Part shown: positions 40,472 through 49,926 of the stretch, in pieces | How the letters are laid out: every line of letters starts with the position of its first letter | Position numbering within the stretch: the stretch's first letter is position 1 | Assembly (NCBI GenBank): GCA_947488085.1 | Contig: CANKYI010000001.1 | Location: 2,923,928-2,987,927 of the forward strand | Length of the DNA stretch: 64,000 nt | Direction of reading: 5' to 3' | Source: an uncultured Erythrobacter sp. | GTDB lineage: Bacteria > Pseudomonadota > Alphaproteobacteria > Sphingomonadales > Sphingomonadaceae | Program-made: the position numbers and the translations under genes | The notes under the pieces: model-generated | The model's database searches: none | Seen by the model: the letters and a program-made list of their open reading frames with translations, nothing else | Told to the model about the DNA's origin: nothing

Positions 40472-40706
40472 AGTCGCAAACTGTAAAATTGCGTATCTGG
40501 CGAAAATATGAGAGGCAAACATGGTAAATGAATAAGGAAGTTGATTCGAATATTAGTTAAGTAAATTAACCTACATAACAACCTTTATTGTAATACTGCG
40601 AAGATTTGGGGATTTTCGGGTGTTGAAGGTGAAAATTTAGCTTACTTTTACGAAATTCACAATTCGCATTGACAGCCTGTTCAACTTAACGCCGGGGGCT
40701 ATCGGC
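40472..40706. other. AT-rich intergenic stretch between PilZ-HTH and GGDEF genes
   Basis: 235 bp clearly richer in A+T than the surroundings, with TTAAGTAAATTAAC and ACAATTCGCATTGACAGCCTG near the 3-prime end; TTGACA (40669-40674) may be a -35 box of the GGDEF gene. No gene seen. Confidence 0.4.
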
Positions 40707-41693
40707 ATGGAAATGCAATTCAGTCATGCAGAAGGTCGCGTTCTGCACGGCCTTATTGAGGACGCGTCGGGCGATATTGTCGTTCGGCTCGATAGTGCGG
40801 GGTTTATCGTGCACGCCTCTGAAAATGCGAGTGAGCTGGGAATGGATCTCTCATCGTTGCTGCTCATGCCGCATATCGCGGATCTCGCAGAAGCGGGTCA
40901 TGGACCCGATGTTGCGCGCTATGTCGCTCAGGTGTTCGCAGGAACGCCGCAGGCCGGATGGATCGAATTCCCTCTGCGAATGCTTGATACTCATGAACAA
41001 GACGGTCCCGCCAACCCGCTATGGTATGCATTCAGCCTGCGCCAGATTGAGGATGATGACGGTGCGCCGCAAGGGGCATTGGGCCTGCTTCGATCGGTGC
41101 AACAACGCCATAGTCTCGAAGGGGAAATCAACACTCGCGCGCTTACCGATCCGCTAACCGGGCTTGCCAATCGACACGCCTTTTTCGGTCAATTGCGTCG
41201 CAGCATCTCTGCCTATGATGAGCAAGCGATGGCGGTCCTGGCGGTCGACCGGTTGCGGTCAATATTCATGCAATACGGCCAGCGCACCGCCGATGAAATT
41301 CAATGGGGCTTTGCCAAATTCCTCGAAACGATGACGGTGCCGGGTCAGGAGCTTGCGCAACTGGATGGTGAACGTTTTGCGGTCCTGTTGCCGGGTATGA
41401 GTATCAAACAGGCACGGGGATGGGCCGAAGAGGTTCTGGAAACCTTTGCTGGTCTGACCGTCACATCCTCAAAACGCTCACCCGAACTGACCGCCAGCGC
41501 AGGGCTTGCACGTGTTGAAGTGACGGTGGATTGGACCATGCGTCAGGCTGAATTGGGCCTGGTCATGGCGCGGGCTGGTGGCGGGATGCAGATCGGCATG
41601 TGCGGCCAGCCGCCGCGTGCGGTCGCGAGCGGCGCAAAGGTCGAGTTGGCGATGGAGCAAGCCGTTCTCCGCGCGGCTAACCGGCGCAGCTGA
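40707..41693 (+). CDS. Degenerate GGDEF domain protein with PAS-like sensor
   Basis: 328 residues. A PAS-like domain covers about 15-130 (DIVVRLDSAGFIVHASENASELG). A GGDEF fold follows from about 140 (ALTDPLTGLANRHAFFGQL), but the signature reads LDGERF in place of GGDEF, losing the first Gly and the key acidic residue. Diguanylate cyclase activity is unlikely. It may bind GTP or c-di-GMP or act as a partner domain. Next to the PilZ-HTH gene, so both may belong to one signalling unit. Confidence 0.85.
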   Translation: MEMQFSHAEGRVLHGLIEDASGDIVVRLDSAGFIVHASENASELGMDLSSLLLMPHIADLAEAGHGPDVARYVAQVFAGTPQAGWIEFPLRMLDTHEQDGPANPLWYAFSLRQIEDDDGAPQGALGLLRSVQQRHSLEGEINTRALTDPLTGLANRHAFFGQLRRSISAYDEQAMAVLAVDRLRSIFMQYGQRTADEIQWGFAKFLETMTVPGQELAQLDGERFAVLLPGMSIKQARGWAEEVLETFAGLTVTSSKRSPELTASAGLARVEVTVDWTMRQAELGLVMARAGGGMQIGMCGQPPRAVASGAKVELAMEQAVLRAANRRS

Positions 41694-41746
41694 ACTGTGC
41701 GGCAATGCAGTTGGCGTAAGCAGCGCCAGTCGCTAAGCCTGCTGCC

Positions 41747-42925
41747 ATGTCACACACTGCCTCTATTCTCCTGCTCGGCTCTGGCGAGTTGGGCCGCGAA
41801 TTCACCATTTCTGCAAAACGCCTCGGCGCGCGCGTCATTGCTTGCGACGCCTATGCCGGTGCGCCGGCCATACAGGTCGCGGATGAAGCTGAAGTGTTCT
41901 CAATGCTCGATGCTGATGCCTTGCGCGCTGCGGTTCTAAAACATTCACCCGACCACATCGTCCCCGAAATTGAAGCGATCCGGACCGAGGTTCTCGCCGA
42001 ATTGGAAGCAGACGGCTTTAACGTCATCCCCTCAGCCAAAGCCGCGCAGCTCACCATGAACCGCGATGCCATTCGCGATCTCGCCGCTGATGAGCTGGGC
42101 CTCATCACATCGCGTTACAAATATGCCGAAACGCTGGACGAGGTCCGCACCGGTGCCGCCTTTACCGGCCTTCCCTGCGTGATAAAGCCGGTGATGTCTT
42201 CATCAGGAAAGGGCCAAAGCAAGGTTGAAACCGAGGCCGATTTAGAGGCCGCTTGGGAATATGCCTGTGCCAATATGCGCGGCGACCGGGCGCGCGTGAT
42301 CGTCGAGCAATTCATCGACTTCGACTACGAGATCACCCTTCTCACCGTGCGCCATGCGGGTGGCATCACCTTTTGCGACCCCATTGGCCATCGCCAAGAA
42401 CGCGGCGACTATCAGGAAAGCTGGCAACCCGCCGCCATGGCGTCAAAGGCACTCGCCGCCGCGCAGGATATGGCGGTCAAAGTGGTCGAAGCACTGGAAG
42501 GCGGGGGCAGAGGCTGGGGCCTGTTCGGCGTTGAGTTCTTTGTCAAAGGCAGTGAAGTCATCTTTTCCGAACTGTCACCCCGCCCGCATGACACAGGCAT
42601 GGTGACGATGATTTCTCAGGATCTCTCAGAGTTCGACCTGCATGCGCGCGCTGTGCTCGGCCTGCCCATATTCGGAGATCAGCCAGCATTTCCTGCTGCG
42701 TCGGCGGTGGTGTTGGCCGACCGGGACAGCGCCGATTTCACTTTTGATGGTGTCGCCGATGCGCTGGGCCTTGGTCCCAATGTCGATCTGCGACTCTTCG
42801 GCAAACCCACGACGCGTCCCTATCGTCGCATGGGTGTGGCTCTGGCTGTGGGAGAGGATACAGATGAGGCGCGCGCTCTCGCCGCAGAAGCCGCAAGCAA
42901 GGTTCGCATTGAATATCGCGACTAG
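41747..42925 (+). CDS. purT: Formate-dependent GAR transformylase PurT
   Basis: 392 residues with an ATP-grasp fold: [35 protein letters not shown] (ATP-binding), [41 protein letters not shown]. Uses formate and ATP to formylate GAR in purine synthesis. purU, which releases formate, lies 1.8 kb downstream on the same strand. Confidence 0.97.
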   Translation: MSHTASILLLGSGELGREFTISAKRLGARVIACDAYAGAPAIQVADEAEVFSMLDADALRAAVLKHSPDHIVPEIEAIRTEVLAELEADGFNVIPSAKAAQLTMNRDAIRDLAADELGLITSRYKYAETLDEVRTGAAFTGLPCVIKPVMSSSGKGQSKVETEADLEAAWEYACANMRGDRARVIVEQFIDFDYEITLLTVRHAGGITFCDPIGHRQERGDYQESWQPAAMASKALAAAQDMAVKVVEALEGGGRGWGLFGVEFFVKGSEVIFSELSPRPHDTGMVTMISQDLSEFDLHARAVLGLPIFGDQPAFPAASAVVLADRDSADFTFDGVADALGLGPNVDLRLFGKPTTRPYRRMGVALAVGEDTDEARALAAEAASKVRIEYRD

Positions 42926-42945
42926 CCGCCCTAATCGCTAATCGC

Positions 42946-43962
42946 ATGACAACTTTCCCCAAAAGCGCCGCGATGATGCAGCGCGGTATCGACTTTCTCG
43001 GCTGCGAAACCGCCATCCTTTGTGGCGCGATGAGCTGGGTTTCTGAACGCAATCTCGTTTCCGCCATCTCCAATGCGGGCGGTTTTGGGGTGATTGCCTG
43101 CGGGGCAATGACACCTGATCTGCTTGATACAGAAATTGCAGAGACGCGGGCGCGCACGGACAAGCCCTTTGGCGTCAACCTTATCACCATGCATCCGCAA
43201 TTGTTCGACCTGATCGCGGTTTGCGCAAAGCATAAGATATCTCATGTTGTCCTCGCTGGGGGTATCCCGCCCAAGGGCAGCGTTGAAGCGATCAAGGAGT
43301 TTGGCGCAAAGGTCATCGTCTTTGCACCCACACTGGCGCTCGCTAAAAAGCTGCTGCGATCAGGCGGCGACGCCTTGGTGATCGAAGGGATGGAGGCAGG
43401 TGGCCATATCGGCCCCGTCGCTACCAGCGTTCTCGCGCAGGAATTTCTGCCCGAATTGGCTAAGGATCACGTTGTCTTCGTCGCAGGCGGCATTGGCCGG
43501 GGCGAGGCGATTGCAAGCTATCTGGAAATGGGCGCATGCGGTGTTCAGTTGGGCACGCGCTTTGCCTGTGCGACAGAAAGCATCGCGCATCCTGATTTCA
43601 AAAAGGCATTTTTCCGCGCCAAGGCCCGCGATGCCGATGCCAGCGTTCAGGTCGATCCGCGCCTGCCGGTGATCCCGGTGCGCGCGCTCAAGAACAAGGG
43701 CACCGAAGAATTCACCGCCAAACAGATCGAAGTGGCCGGAATGCTCGACCGCGAAGAGGTCGATATGGGCGAGGCGCAATTGCAGATCGAGCATTATTGG
43801 GCAGGGGCATTGCGCCGCGCGGTGATCGATGGCGATGTTGAAAACGGATCGCTGATGGCCGGGCAATCGGTCGGCATGGTCAAATCAGAAGAGCCAGTGG
43901 CCGACATTATCGGCGAGCTGATGAGCCAATGCGAAACGGCTCTTGGGGGACGAAGCGCATGA
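42946..43962 (+). CDS. Nitronate monooxygenase / enoyl-reductase-like flavoprotein
   Basis: 338 residues in the 2-nitropropane-dioxygenase/FabK TIM-barrel family: ILCGAMSWVSERNLVSAISNAGGFG, KPFGVNLITM, VIEGMEAGGHIGP, VFVAGGIGRGEAIASYLEMGACGVQLGTRF (FMN phosphate site). The exact substrate is unclear. 20 bp after purT, and overlapping the next gene by 4 bp (ATGA). Confidence 0.9.
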   Translation: MTTFPKSAAMMQRGIDFLGCETAILCGAMSWVSERNLVSAISNAGGFGVIACGAMTPDLLDTEIAETRARTDKPFGVNLITMHPQLFDLIAVCAKHKISHVVLAGGIPPKGSVEAIKEFGAKVIVFAPTLALAKKLLRSGGDALVIEGMEAGGHIGPVATSVLAQEFLPELAKDHVVFVAGGIGRGEAIASYLEMGACGVQLGTRFACATESIAHPDFKKAFFRAKARDADASVQVDPRLPVIPVRALKNKGTEEFTAKQIEVAGMLDREEVDMGEAQLQIEHYWAGALRRAVIDGDVENGSLMAGQSVGMVKSEEPVADIIGELMSQCETALGGRSA

Positions 43963-44768
43963 TCCGCTTTGCTCTGGCAGCATTCGCTTTGACGGTGCCC
44001 GTTGGCGCGGCGGCGCATTCATTCTGGCTGGAGCCAGCTGACCATACGCCTGAGACGGGCGAGGAGTTGCTGATCGAGTTTAAGGTTGGCGATGTTGGCG
44101 TGGCCCAGGCCGATGATTGGGGTCTGTATTGGGAGCGGATTGCGTCGCTGCGCTTGTTCGGACCCGACGGCGTAACTGACCAACAAAGCGCCGTTCGCAC
44201 GACCGCCGGTGATGAAGCGGGCAGCGCGATGATGACTGTGCCGGGTGAGGGCACCTATATCCTCGCCTTTGAAAGCAATCCCAGTTTCAGCGATCTCGAA
44301 GCGGAACGGTTCAACCGCTATCTTGATCATGTTGGTTTAAGCGCGATTGCCGCTTACCGTGAGGCGCGGGGCCTGACGGGTGAGAGCGGCAGCGAGCTGT
44401 ATTCGCGGCGTGCGAAAACCGTACTGCAAGTCGGCGATACGCAGACACGCAATGTGACTGTACCCATTGGGCAGACGCTCGAGATTGTACCGTTCGAAAA
44501 CCCGTTCTCGATGGGTGAGGGCGAGCAATTGCCTCTGACGGTTTTATGGCGCGGAAAGCCGCTGGCGGGTGCCACTCTCGAGGCGTCGGAACTGAATGGA
44601 TCAGGCGAGATCAAAGTTTACACCACTGATGAATATGGATCGGTGGTGATCCCTGCACAGAGCGGGTCGGCGATGCTGTATTCGGTAGTCTGGGGCGAGC
44701 CTGCACCCAATGATGCGCGCGCGGATTACTTCACTGTCTTTGCTAGTCTGACGGTGCGCCCTCTTTGA
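43959..44768 (+). CDS. DUF4198 family exported protein
   Basis: 269 residues from the ATG at 43959 (GGGGGA before it), overlapping the upstream stop as ATGA. A signal peptide ends near AAAHSFWLEP; the mature HSFWLEP start is typical of DUF4198, which resembles the periplasmic part of nickel/cobalt uptake systems. Metal binding through the N-terminal His is plausible. Its stop overlaps the purU start (TTGA). Confidence 0.85.
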   Translation: MIRFALAAFALTVPVGAAAHSFWLEPADHTPETGEELLIEFKVGDVGVAQADDWGLYWERIASLRLFGPDGVTDQQSAVRTTAGDEAGSAMMTVPGEGTYILAFESNPSFSDLEAERFNRYLDHVGLSAIAAYREARGLTGESGSELYSRRAKTVLQVGDTQTRNVTVPIGQTLEIVPFENPFSMGEGEQLPLTVLWRGKPLAGATLEASELNGSGEIKVYTTDEYGSVVIPAQSGSAMLYSVVWGEPAPNDARADYFTVFASLTVRPL

Positions 44769-45643
44769 GTGATACGCTGATCCTGACGCTAGATTGCGCC
44801 GACCAACCGGGCATAACGGCCAAAGTAACCGCGTTCTTGTATGAGCGCGGTTGCAACATCCTCGACGCGCAACAATTCAACGATTGCAGCGGTCAGGCGC
44901 ACAATGAGGGGCGAGTCGACCGGTTCTTTATGCGGGTGGCATTCGATCCGACCGGGACGAGCGCTGACAGCTTGCGATCTGGCTTTAGGAAATTCGCTAG
45001 TGGGATGGGGATGGATTGGAAGATCGTCTCGCAAAACCGCCCGCGGCGGGTAATCCTGATGGTGAGCAAGGTCGATCATTGCTTGGTCGATTTGCTCTAT
45101 CGCTGGCGCACTGGTGAGTTGGCGATTGATCCGGTGGCGATCGTCTCCAATCATCCGCGCGATGTTGCGATTGCGATTGATATTGGCGCGATACCTTTTC
45201 ACCATGTCCCCGTAACCCGCGAGACCAAGCCTGAGGCGGAAGCGAAGCTGCGCGTGATTGCGGACGAAGCTGGCGCGGAACTGATCGTACTGGCGCGCTA
45301 CATGCAGATATTCTCCGATGAACAATCCGCGCATTTCGCCGGACGGTGTATCAATATCCATCACAGCTTCTTACCCGGTTTTAAGGGTGCAAAGCCCTAC
45401 ACTCAGGCGCATGATCGCGGGGTCAAGATTATCGGCGCAACCGCGCATTTCGTGACCGCTGATCTGGATGAGGGGCCGATCATTCATCAGGATGTCGAGC
45501 GGATCACTCACGCTGACACTCCGAAGGTTCTGGTGCGCAAAGGCCGCGATATTGAGCGCCGCGTGCTAGCCGAAGCGGTGCGGTTGTTTGTCGAGGAGCG
45601 CGTGCTGCTCAACGGCAACCGAACGGTGGTTTTCAAAGGCTGA
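44765..45643 (+). CDS. purU: Formyltetrahydrofolate deformylase PurU
   Basis: 292 residues from a TTG that overlaps the previous stop (TTGA). An N-terminal ACT domain (LTLDCADQPGITAKVTAFLYERG, about 5-80) is followed by the formyltransferase-type domain with VSNH, LARYMQIFS, NIHHSFLPGFKGAKPY (catalytic His and Asn) and TADLDEGPII (catalytic Asp). It hydrolyses 10-formyl-THF to THF and formate, the substrate of PurT upstream. Confidence 0.96.
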   Translation: MSDTLILTLDCADQPGITAKVTAFLYERGCNILDAQQFNDCSGQAHNEGRVDRFFMRVAFDPTGTSADSLRSGFRKFASGMGMDWKIVSQNRPRRVILMVSKVDHCLVDLLYRWRTGELAIDPVAIVSNHPRDVAIAIDIGAIPFHHVPVTRETKPEAEAKLRVIADEAGAELIVLARYMQIFSDEQSAHFAGRCINIHHSFLPGFKGAKPYTQAHDRGVKIIGATAHFVTADLDEGPIIHQDVERITHADTPKVLVRKGRDIERRVLAEAVRLFVEERVLLNGNRTVVFKG

Positions 45644-45656
45644 AATGGAGCCGGAC

Positions 45657-46058
45657 ATGATTGTAGAGCGTCTCGATCACATCAATATCATCACCAAGGA
45701 TCTCGCTGGGACTGCGCGATTTTATGCCGATTTGCTTGATCTGGAAGAGCGCGACGGTCCGCCTCCGATGAAGCCGGAGCAGGTTCGATGGATGTATGAT
45801 GCGGCGGGCAATGCGATTTTGCATCTCAACTCGATAGACTTCCCTCGCGTGTTCAACCGCGCGGTTGATCCGGGCTCGGAAACCGGAGCGATCCACCATG
45901 TCGCGCTTAGGTGCGAGAACTTTGAAATGGTCAAAGCGCGCCTGGACGAGAGCGGTGCCAGTTATGAAGTCAACGATGTGCCCTCAATCGGATTGCGGCA
46001 GATATTCACCGCGGACCCGAACAATGTTCTGCTTGAGCTGAACTTTTTTACCGGCTGA
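45657..46058 (+). CDS. VOC (glyoxalase-like) superfamily protein
   Basis: 133 residues from the ATG at 45657 (GGAG before it); an ATG at 45645 is also possible. VERLDHINIITKDLAGTARFYADLLDL then AIHHVALRCENFEMVKARL and LLELNFF are the paired beta-alpha-beta motifs with His/Glu metal positions. It could be a lyase or dioxygenase; the substrate is unknown. Last gene of the run started at purT; the end overlaps the convergent phosphatase-like gene by 11 bp. Confidence 0.85.
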   Translation: MIVERLDHINIITKDLAGTARFYADLLDLEERDGPPPMKPEQVRWMYDAAGNAILHLNSIDFPRVFNRAVDPGSETGAIHHVALRCENFEMVKARLDESGASYEVNDVPSIGLRQIFTADPNNVLLELNFFTG

Positions 46059-46506
46059 GCAAGTCTTTCCAAGGCAGCGCGCGAGGATCATCACTTTCCA
46101 GCGGGTTCCAGATTTTGGCCATCCGCGCACGTGCCTCGTGTTCATGCACGCCTTCGTCCAAATCGAGCAGATATAAGAAGGCCGCCACGCGATAATTCAT
46201 AATGCAATGAACGTGCACCGGGGCCCTCGTGCGATCCAAAACAGCGCGTAGCTCGTTCACATGTCCGCGCGTGGGCGCATCGAACGGCACCGGGATATGG
46301 ATGTACTCGATGCCGCTGTCTTCGAGCAGCGCCCGCTCGTCATCTAAAGCTTCGGGATGATCGTCGAGCGCCAGATTTACGACATGGCGAACGCCGATCG
46401 CGGTGAGGCGGCTGACGTCGCTCACTTCCAACTTGCCTGACGTCGTTACCCGCTCATCGCGCCTCTGCCAGTTGCGAATGTCGCTCGGATCGGTTGCATC
46501 GCTCAA
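46048..46506 (-). CDS. DUF442-like phosphatase (CX4R), coupled to the PQQ dehydrogenase
   Basis: 152 residues from a TTG overlapping the stop of the dehydrogenase gene (TTGA). VHVHCIMNYRVAAF has a CX4R loop, the spacing of the DUF442/beta-lactamase-hydrolase-like phosphatase group (classic tyrosine phosphatases have CX5R). Ser/Gly of the usual CRSGTR loop are replaced. LTAIGVRHVVNLALDDHP is the typical upstream element. The gene is translated from the same message as the dehydrogenase; the connection is unexplained. Confidence 0.8.
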   Translation of the reverse strand: MSDATDPSDIRNWQRRDERVTTSGKLEVSDVSRLTAIGVRHVVNLALDDHPEALDDERALLEDSGIEYIHIPVPFDAPTRGHVNELRAVLDRTRAPVHVHCIMNYRVAAFLYLLDLDEGVHEHEARARMAKIWNPLESDDPRALPWKDLLSR

Positions 46507-48680
46507 CGTCGCGCGACATCCCCAGACGGTTCCATCGCCTTATCCTCATTCGCCCGATGGATCACATAGGCGCGGATTGCCTCAATCTCGTCACGCGACA
46601 TCGATTCCGCAAATCCGACCATGCCGTTATCCTTCAAGATACCGTCATGCACGACCGCTGCCCAGCTGGACGCATTGCCCAATGTCCCTGACCGTCGCAG
46701 ATCTGGCAGCACTGTTGATCCCACTGCGGCTGGCGCATGGCACACGGCGCAATATCGAGCATATTTCTCACCGCCCAATGCAATCACATCTTCCGATGCG
46801 CGGCTAGGTGGTGGATCGAGGGGAAGGGAGGCCAGCTCCATTTCTGGCGGCAGTTCACCATCTGCACCCAGTTTGAATACCAACAGCCGTGAGACATTCC
46901 TCACTGGAGCCTTTTCAGCCAATAGCGAGCCATCGACCGTGATCGCATAGGCACCGCCCCATCCGGCCAGAACCGCAACATATTGCTCACCGGCAACTGT
47001 GTAAGTGATGGGAGGGGCAACCACGCCGGTTTGCGCGCCAAAGCTCCACAGTTTCTCTCCGCTGGATGCGTCATAGGCGTTGAACTCGCTGCCTGCGGTC
47101 CCTTGGAAGACCAACCCGCCGCCGGTCGCCAACACGCCGCCATTCCATGGCCCGGGATGTTCAACCGACCAGCGCGGTTCTTGTGCCACCGGGTCCCACG
47201 CGACCAACATGCCGCGCAAAGTGCCTGCAACCTCTCGCCTTATACCAAGGTCAGGCGGCAGATCGCCTGCCCCAAGGTTAAAGCCAACATTGAACCCACG
47301 CGCGCGGTCAGGTTTCCAATTGTCCTCCGGCGCATAGACCATTGCGGCTTCAAATGCGGGAATAAAGACGAGGTTTTCGTCCGGGTGATAGGCCATCGGA
47401 TGCCAATTGTGCCCGCCCAATGCGCCCGGTGTGACAATCGCGGGCTTACCCGTCTTATCAATCCGAGTTTCAGGGTTTTCAATGGGTCGCCCGGTCTCCT
47501 TGTCGATACCCGTTGCCCAATTCACTGCGACATAAGGCTCTGCCGAGATGAACTCGCCCGTTGCCCGGTCGATGACATAAAAGAACCCGTTCTTGGGCGC
47601 CTGCATCAGCACCTGACGCTGTTCGCCCTCAATCTCCATATCGGCCAGCATGATGTGCTGTGTCGCGGTGTAATCCCATGTTTCGCCCGGAGTTGTCTGA
47701 TAATGCCAGACATATTCACCCGTGCTGGGCCGGACGGCGACGATGCTGGAGAGGTAAAGGTTGTCGCCTTCGCCCGTCCCGTCTTCGCCCGGTGATCGAT
47801 AGGCGCGGTTCCATGGGGAGCCATTGCCAACGCCAATATAGAGCAGGTCGAGTTCGGGATCATACGCCATCGAATCCCAGACCGTGCCCCCGCCGCCAAT
47901 CGCATCAGACCCGGCCAAAACATCCGTGTTCCAAGTTTCCGCTGCCGCTTGGAGATATTCGGGGCTTTCCCCGCCTTCGGTCCCATCGGGCACCGTGTAG
48001 AACCGCCACAACTCTTCGCCATCGGCGACATCATAGGCTGCGACATAGCCGCGCACGCCGAACTCTGCGCCGCCATTGCCGATGATGATTTTGCCATCAA
48101 TCACGCGCGGTGCGCCTGTCACGGTATAGCTTTGGTCAGGATCGGTGGTTTGCACCTCCCACTTCACCGCGCCCGTGTCGCGATCAAGAGCGATCAGGCG
48201 GCCATCCAGCGTGCCAAGGAACAGCGACGTGCCCCATGTGGCAAGCCCGCGGTTCACCACATCACAACAGGCGCGCACGGCGGTCTCACCGGGCACCTCT
48301 GGATCGTAATCCCACAATGCCTCTCCCGTCGCCGCGTCAAAGGCTTTCACCTTGCTCCATGCGGTGGTGAGATAGAGCTTGCCATCCATGACCAGCGGGG
48401 TCGCTTCTTGTCCGCGCGCCGTGTCCATATCTGCGGACCATGCCAGGCCAAGTTCGGCAACATTCTCCGTGCTGATCGCATCGAGAGGGGAGAAACGTTG
48501 TTCGGAATAGGTGCGCCCGTGGGTGATCCAATTGGCGCTGTCTTCGCCTGCCCCGGTGAGCATCGCAGCAGTGATGCCGCCTTCTTCCTCAAACGCGTCT
48601 AAGAATTCTGCCTCATTGCAGGCCGCAACACCCAATGCGCCGAGCACCAGCATGGGTGCCGCCCAAATCGCTTTATTCAT
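46503..48680 (-). CDS. PQQ-dependent alcohol dehydrogenase with cytochrome c domain, lipoprotein
   Basis: 725 residues from the ATG at 48680 (AGAGGG before it). The lipoprotein signal ends LGVAAC, Cys21. An eight-bladed quinoprotein propeller carries the adjacent disulfide pair C138-C139 (ACCDVV), GGTVWDSMAYD and repeated Trp-docking motifs. A C-terminal cytochrome c domain has CAVCH near residue 640 with Met ligands available. Such quinohemoproteins oxidise alcohols in the periplasm and pass electrons to a cytochrome. Confidence 0.94.
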   Translation of the reverse strand: MNKAIWAAPMLVLGALGVAACNEAEFLDAFEEEGGITAAMLTGAGEDSANWITHGRTYSEQRFSPLDAISTENVAELGLAWSADMDTARGQEATPLVMDGKLYLTTAWSKVKAFDAATGEALWDYDPEVPGETAVRACCDVVNRGLATWGTSLFLGTLDGRLIALDRDTGAVKWEVQTTDPDQSYTVTGAPRVIDGKIIIGNGGAEFGVRGYVAAYDVADGEELWRFYTVPDGTEGGESPEYLQAAAETWNTDVLAGSDAIGGGGTVWDSMAYDPELDLLYIGVGNGSPWNRAYRSPGEDGTGEGDNLYLSSIVAVRPSTGEYVWHYQTTPGETWDYTATQHIMLADMEIEGEQRQVLMQAPKNGFFYVIDRATGEFISAEPYVAVNWATGIDKETGRPIENPETRIDKTGKPAIVTPGALGGHNWHPMAYHPDENLVFIPAFEAAMVYAPEDNWKPDRARGFNVGFNLGAGDLPPDLGIRREVAGTLRGMLVAWDPVAQEPRWSVEHPGPWNGGVLATGGGLVFQGTAGSEFNAYDASSGEKLWSFGAQTGVVAPPITYTVAGEQYVAVLAGWGGAYAITVDGSLLAEKAPVRNVSRLLVFKLGADGELPPEMELASLPLDPPPSRASEDVIALGGEKYARYCAVCHAPAAVGSTVLPDLRRSGTLGNASSWAAVVHDGILKDNGMVGFAESMSRDEIEAIRAYVIHRANEDKAMEPSGDVARR

Positions 48681-48799
48681 AGATCCCTCTCTCTCATTGG
48701 GTATGTTGCCTCGCAATGTGAGGATTGTCCATGATCCACTTGCCCATCGGTAAAGGCGGCGGCATTGTGGTGATGCATTTTTAAAGGAGCGCGGCCGTT

Positions 48800-49699
48800 A
48801 TGTGTGAAGAAACAAAGCTGAAAGAATGGGCGGCGGCTGAAATGGATCGACGCAAATTTGCGGTGTTAGCGGGAAGTGCAGCTATTCTTTCTGCTTGCGA
48901 TAATGTGGTGCCTGAGGTGACCTCTGATATGCTTGAGGGTGCAATCACAGAAACCCAAGTCAGCTTTGATACCGAGAACGGAACAATGGATGCGTTCTTC
49001 GTCCATCCCTCAACCGGCAAGCATCCCGCTGTAATCTTTTGGCCAGATATCGCCTCGTTACGCGAAGCCAAACGTAACATGGCGCGGCGGCTCGCAGGGG
49101 AGGGATATTCAGTGCTCGTTCTCAATCCTTACTACCGTGACGTCGCAGGCGAACAATTCGCCGATTTTGCCGCCTGGTATTCCGCCGAAGGATTTGACGC
49201 AGAAGACGGCTTTGCGCTGGTCGCACCTTGGCGTGAAAAACTAAATGCAGACGCTATTGGGCGCGATGCAAATGCCGCTGCGGCTTGGCTTGATGCGCAA
49301 GAGGCGGTCGACAGTGAACGCGGCATCGGCACGCAAGGATATTGCATGGGCGGACCGTTCACGGTGTGGAGCGCGGCGGCTGTGCCCAGCCGGATCAAAG
49401 CGGCAGCAAGTTTCCATGGTGGCGGTTTGGTGCTGGCCGATGATCCGCTAAGCCCGCACCGTGTGCTTGACCGGGCACAGGCATCATTCCTTATCGCGGT
49501 GGCACAAGATGACGATGCACAGGCCCCGCAAGTCAAAAGCGACTTTGCCGCAGCTGCCGAAGAAGCGGGCCGGACGGCTAAGGTCGATGTCTATGCCGGC
49601 GATCACGGTTGGACTGTGCCGGATAGCCCCGCCTATGCCGAAGCAGCCGCGGAACAGGCCTATGCTGATTTGCTAGAGCTGTATCGCGCGAATTTGTAG
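48800..49699 (+). CDS. Dienelactone hydrolase family protein, exported
   Basis: 299 residues. MCEETKLKEWAAAEMDRRKFAVLAGSAAILSAC resembles a lipoprotein signal with an RRKF twin-arginine-like run. The mature domain is an alpha/beta hydrolase: HPAVIFWPDIASLREAKRNMARRLAGEGYSVLVLNPYY, the nucleophile GYCMGG (Cys in place of Ser, as in dienelactone hydrolases) and a terminal GDHGW. Substrate unknown. Divergent from the PQQ dehydrogenase with a 119-bp gap. Confidence 0.88.
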   Translation: MCEETKLKEWAAAEMDRRKFAVLAGSAAILSACDNVVPEVTSDMLEGAITETQVSFDTENGTMDAFFVHPSTGKHPAVIFWPDIASLREAKRNMARRLAGEGYSVLVLNPYYRDVAGEQFADFAAWYSAEGFDAEDGFALVAPWREKLNADAIGRDANAAAAWLDAQEAVDSERGIGTQGYCMGGPFTVWSAAAVPSRIKAAASFHGGGLVLADDPLSPHRVLDRAQASFLIAVAQDDDAQAPQVKSDFAAAAEEAGRTAKVDVYAGDHGWTVPDSPAYAEAAAEQAYADLLELYRANL

Positions 49700-49926
49700 A
49701 AGCTGTTTGAAAAGCGTGAGCGCCGTGTGTTGGTACCTACGCATTTTCCTACATTGAGCATGCACGCTATGGCGCTGATATGCTCAATGCGCCCGTGAAC
49801 AATTGCTCGTTTTACTTAGATCAAACGGGTCACCGGGCAACAAACGCCAGGTTCAGTTTTTCCCTACAAGAGCGTGTAACATGCGGTCCATGTCTCGGCA
49901 TGAAAGGACCGAGTTCGAAGAACCGC

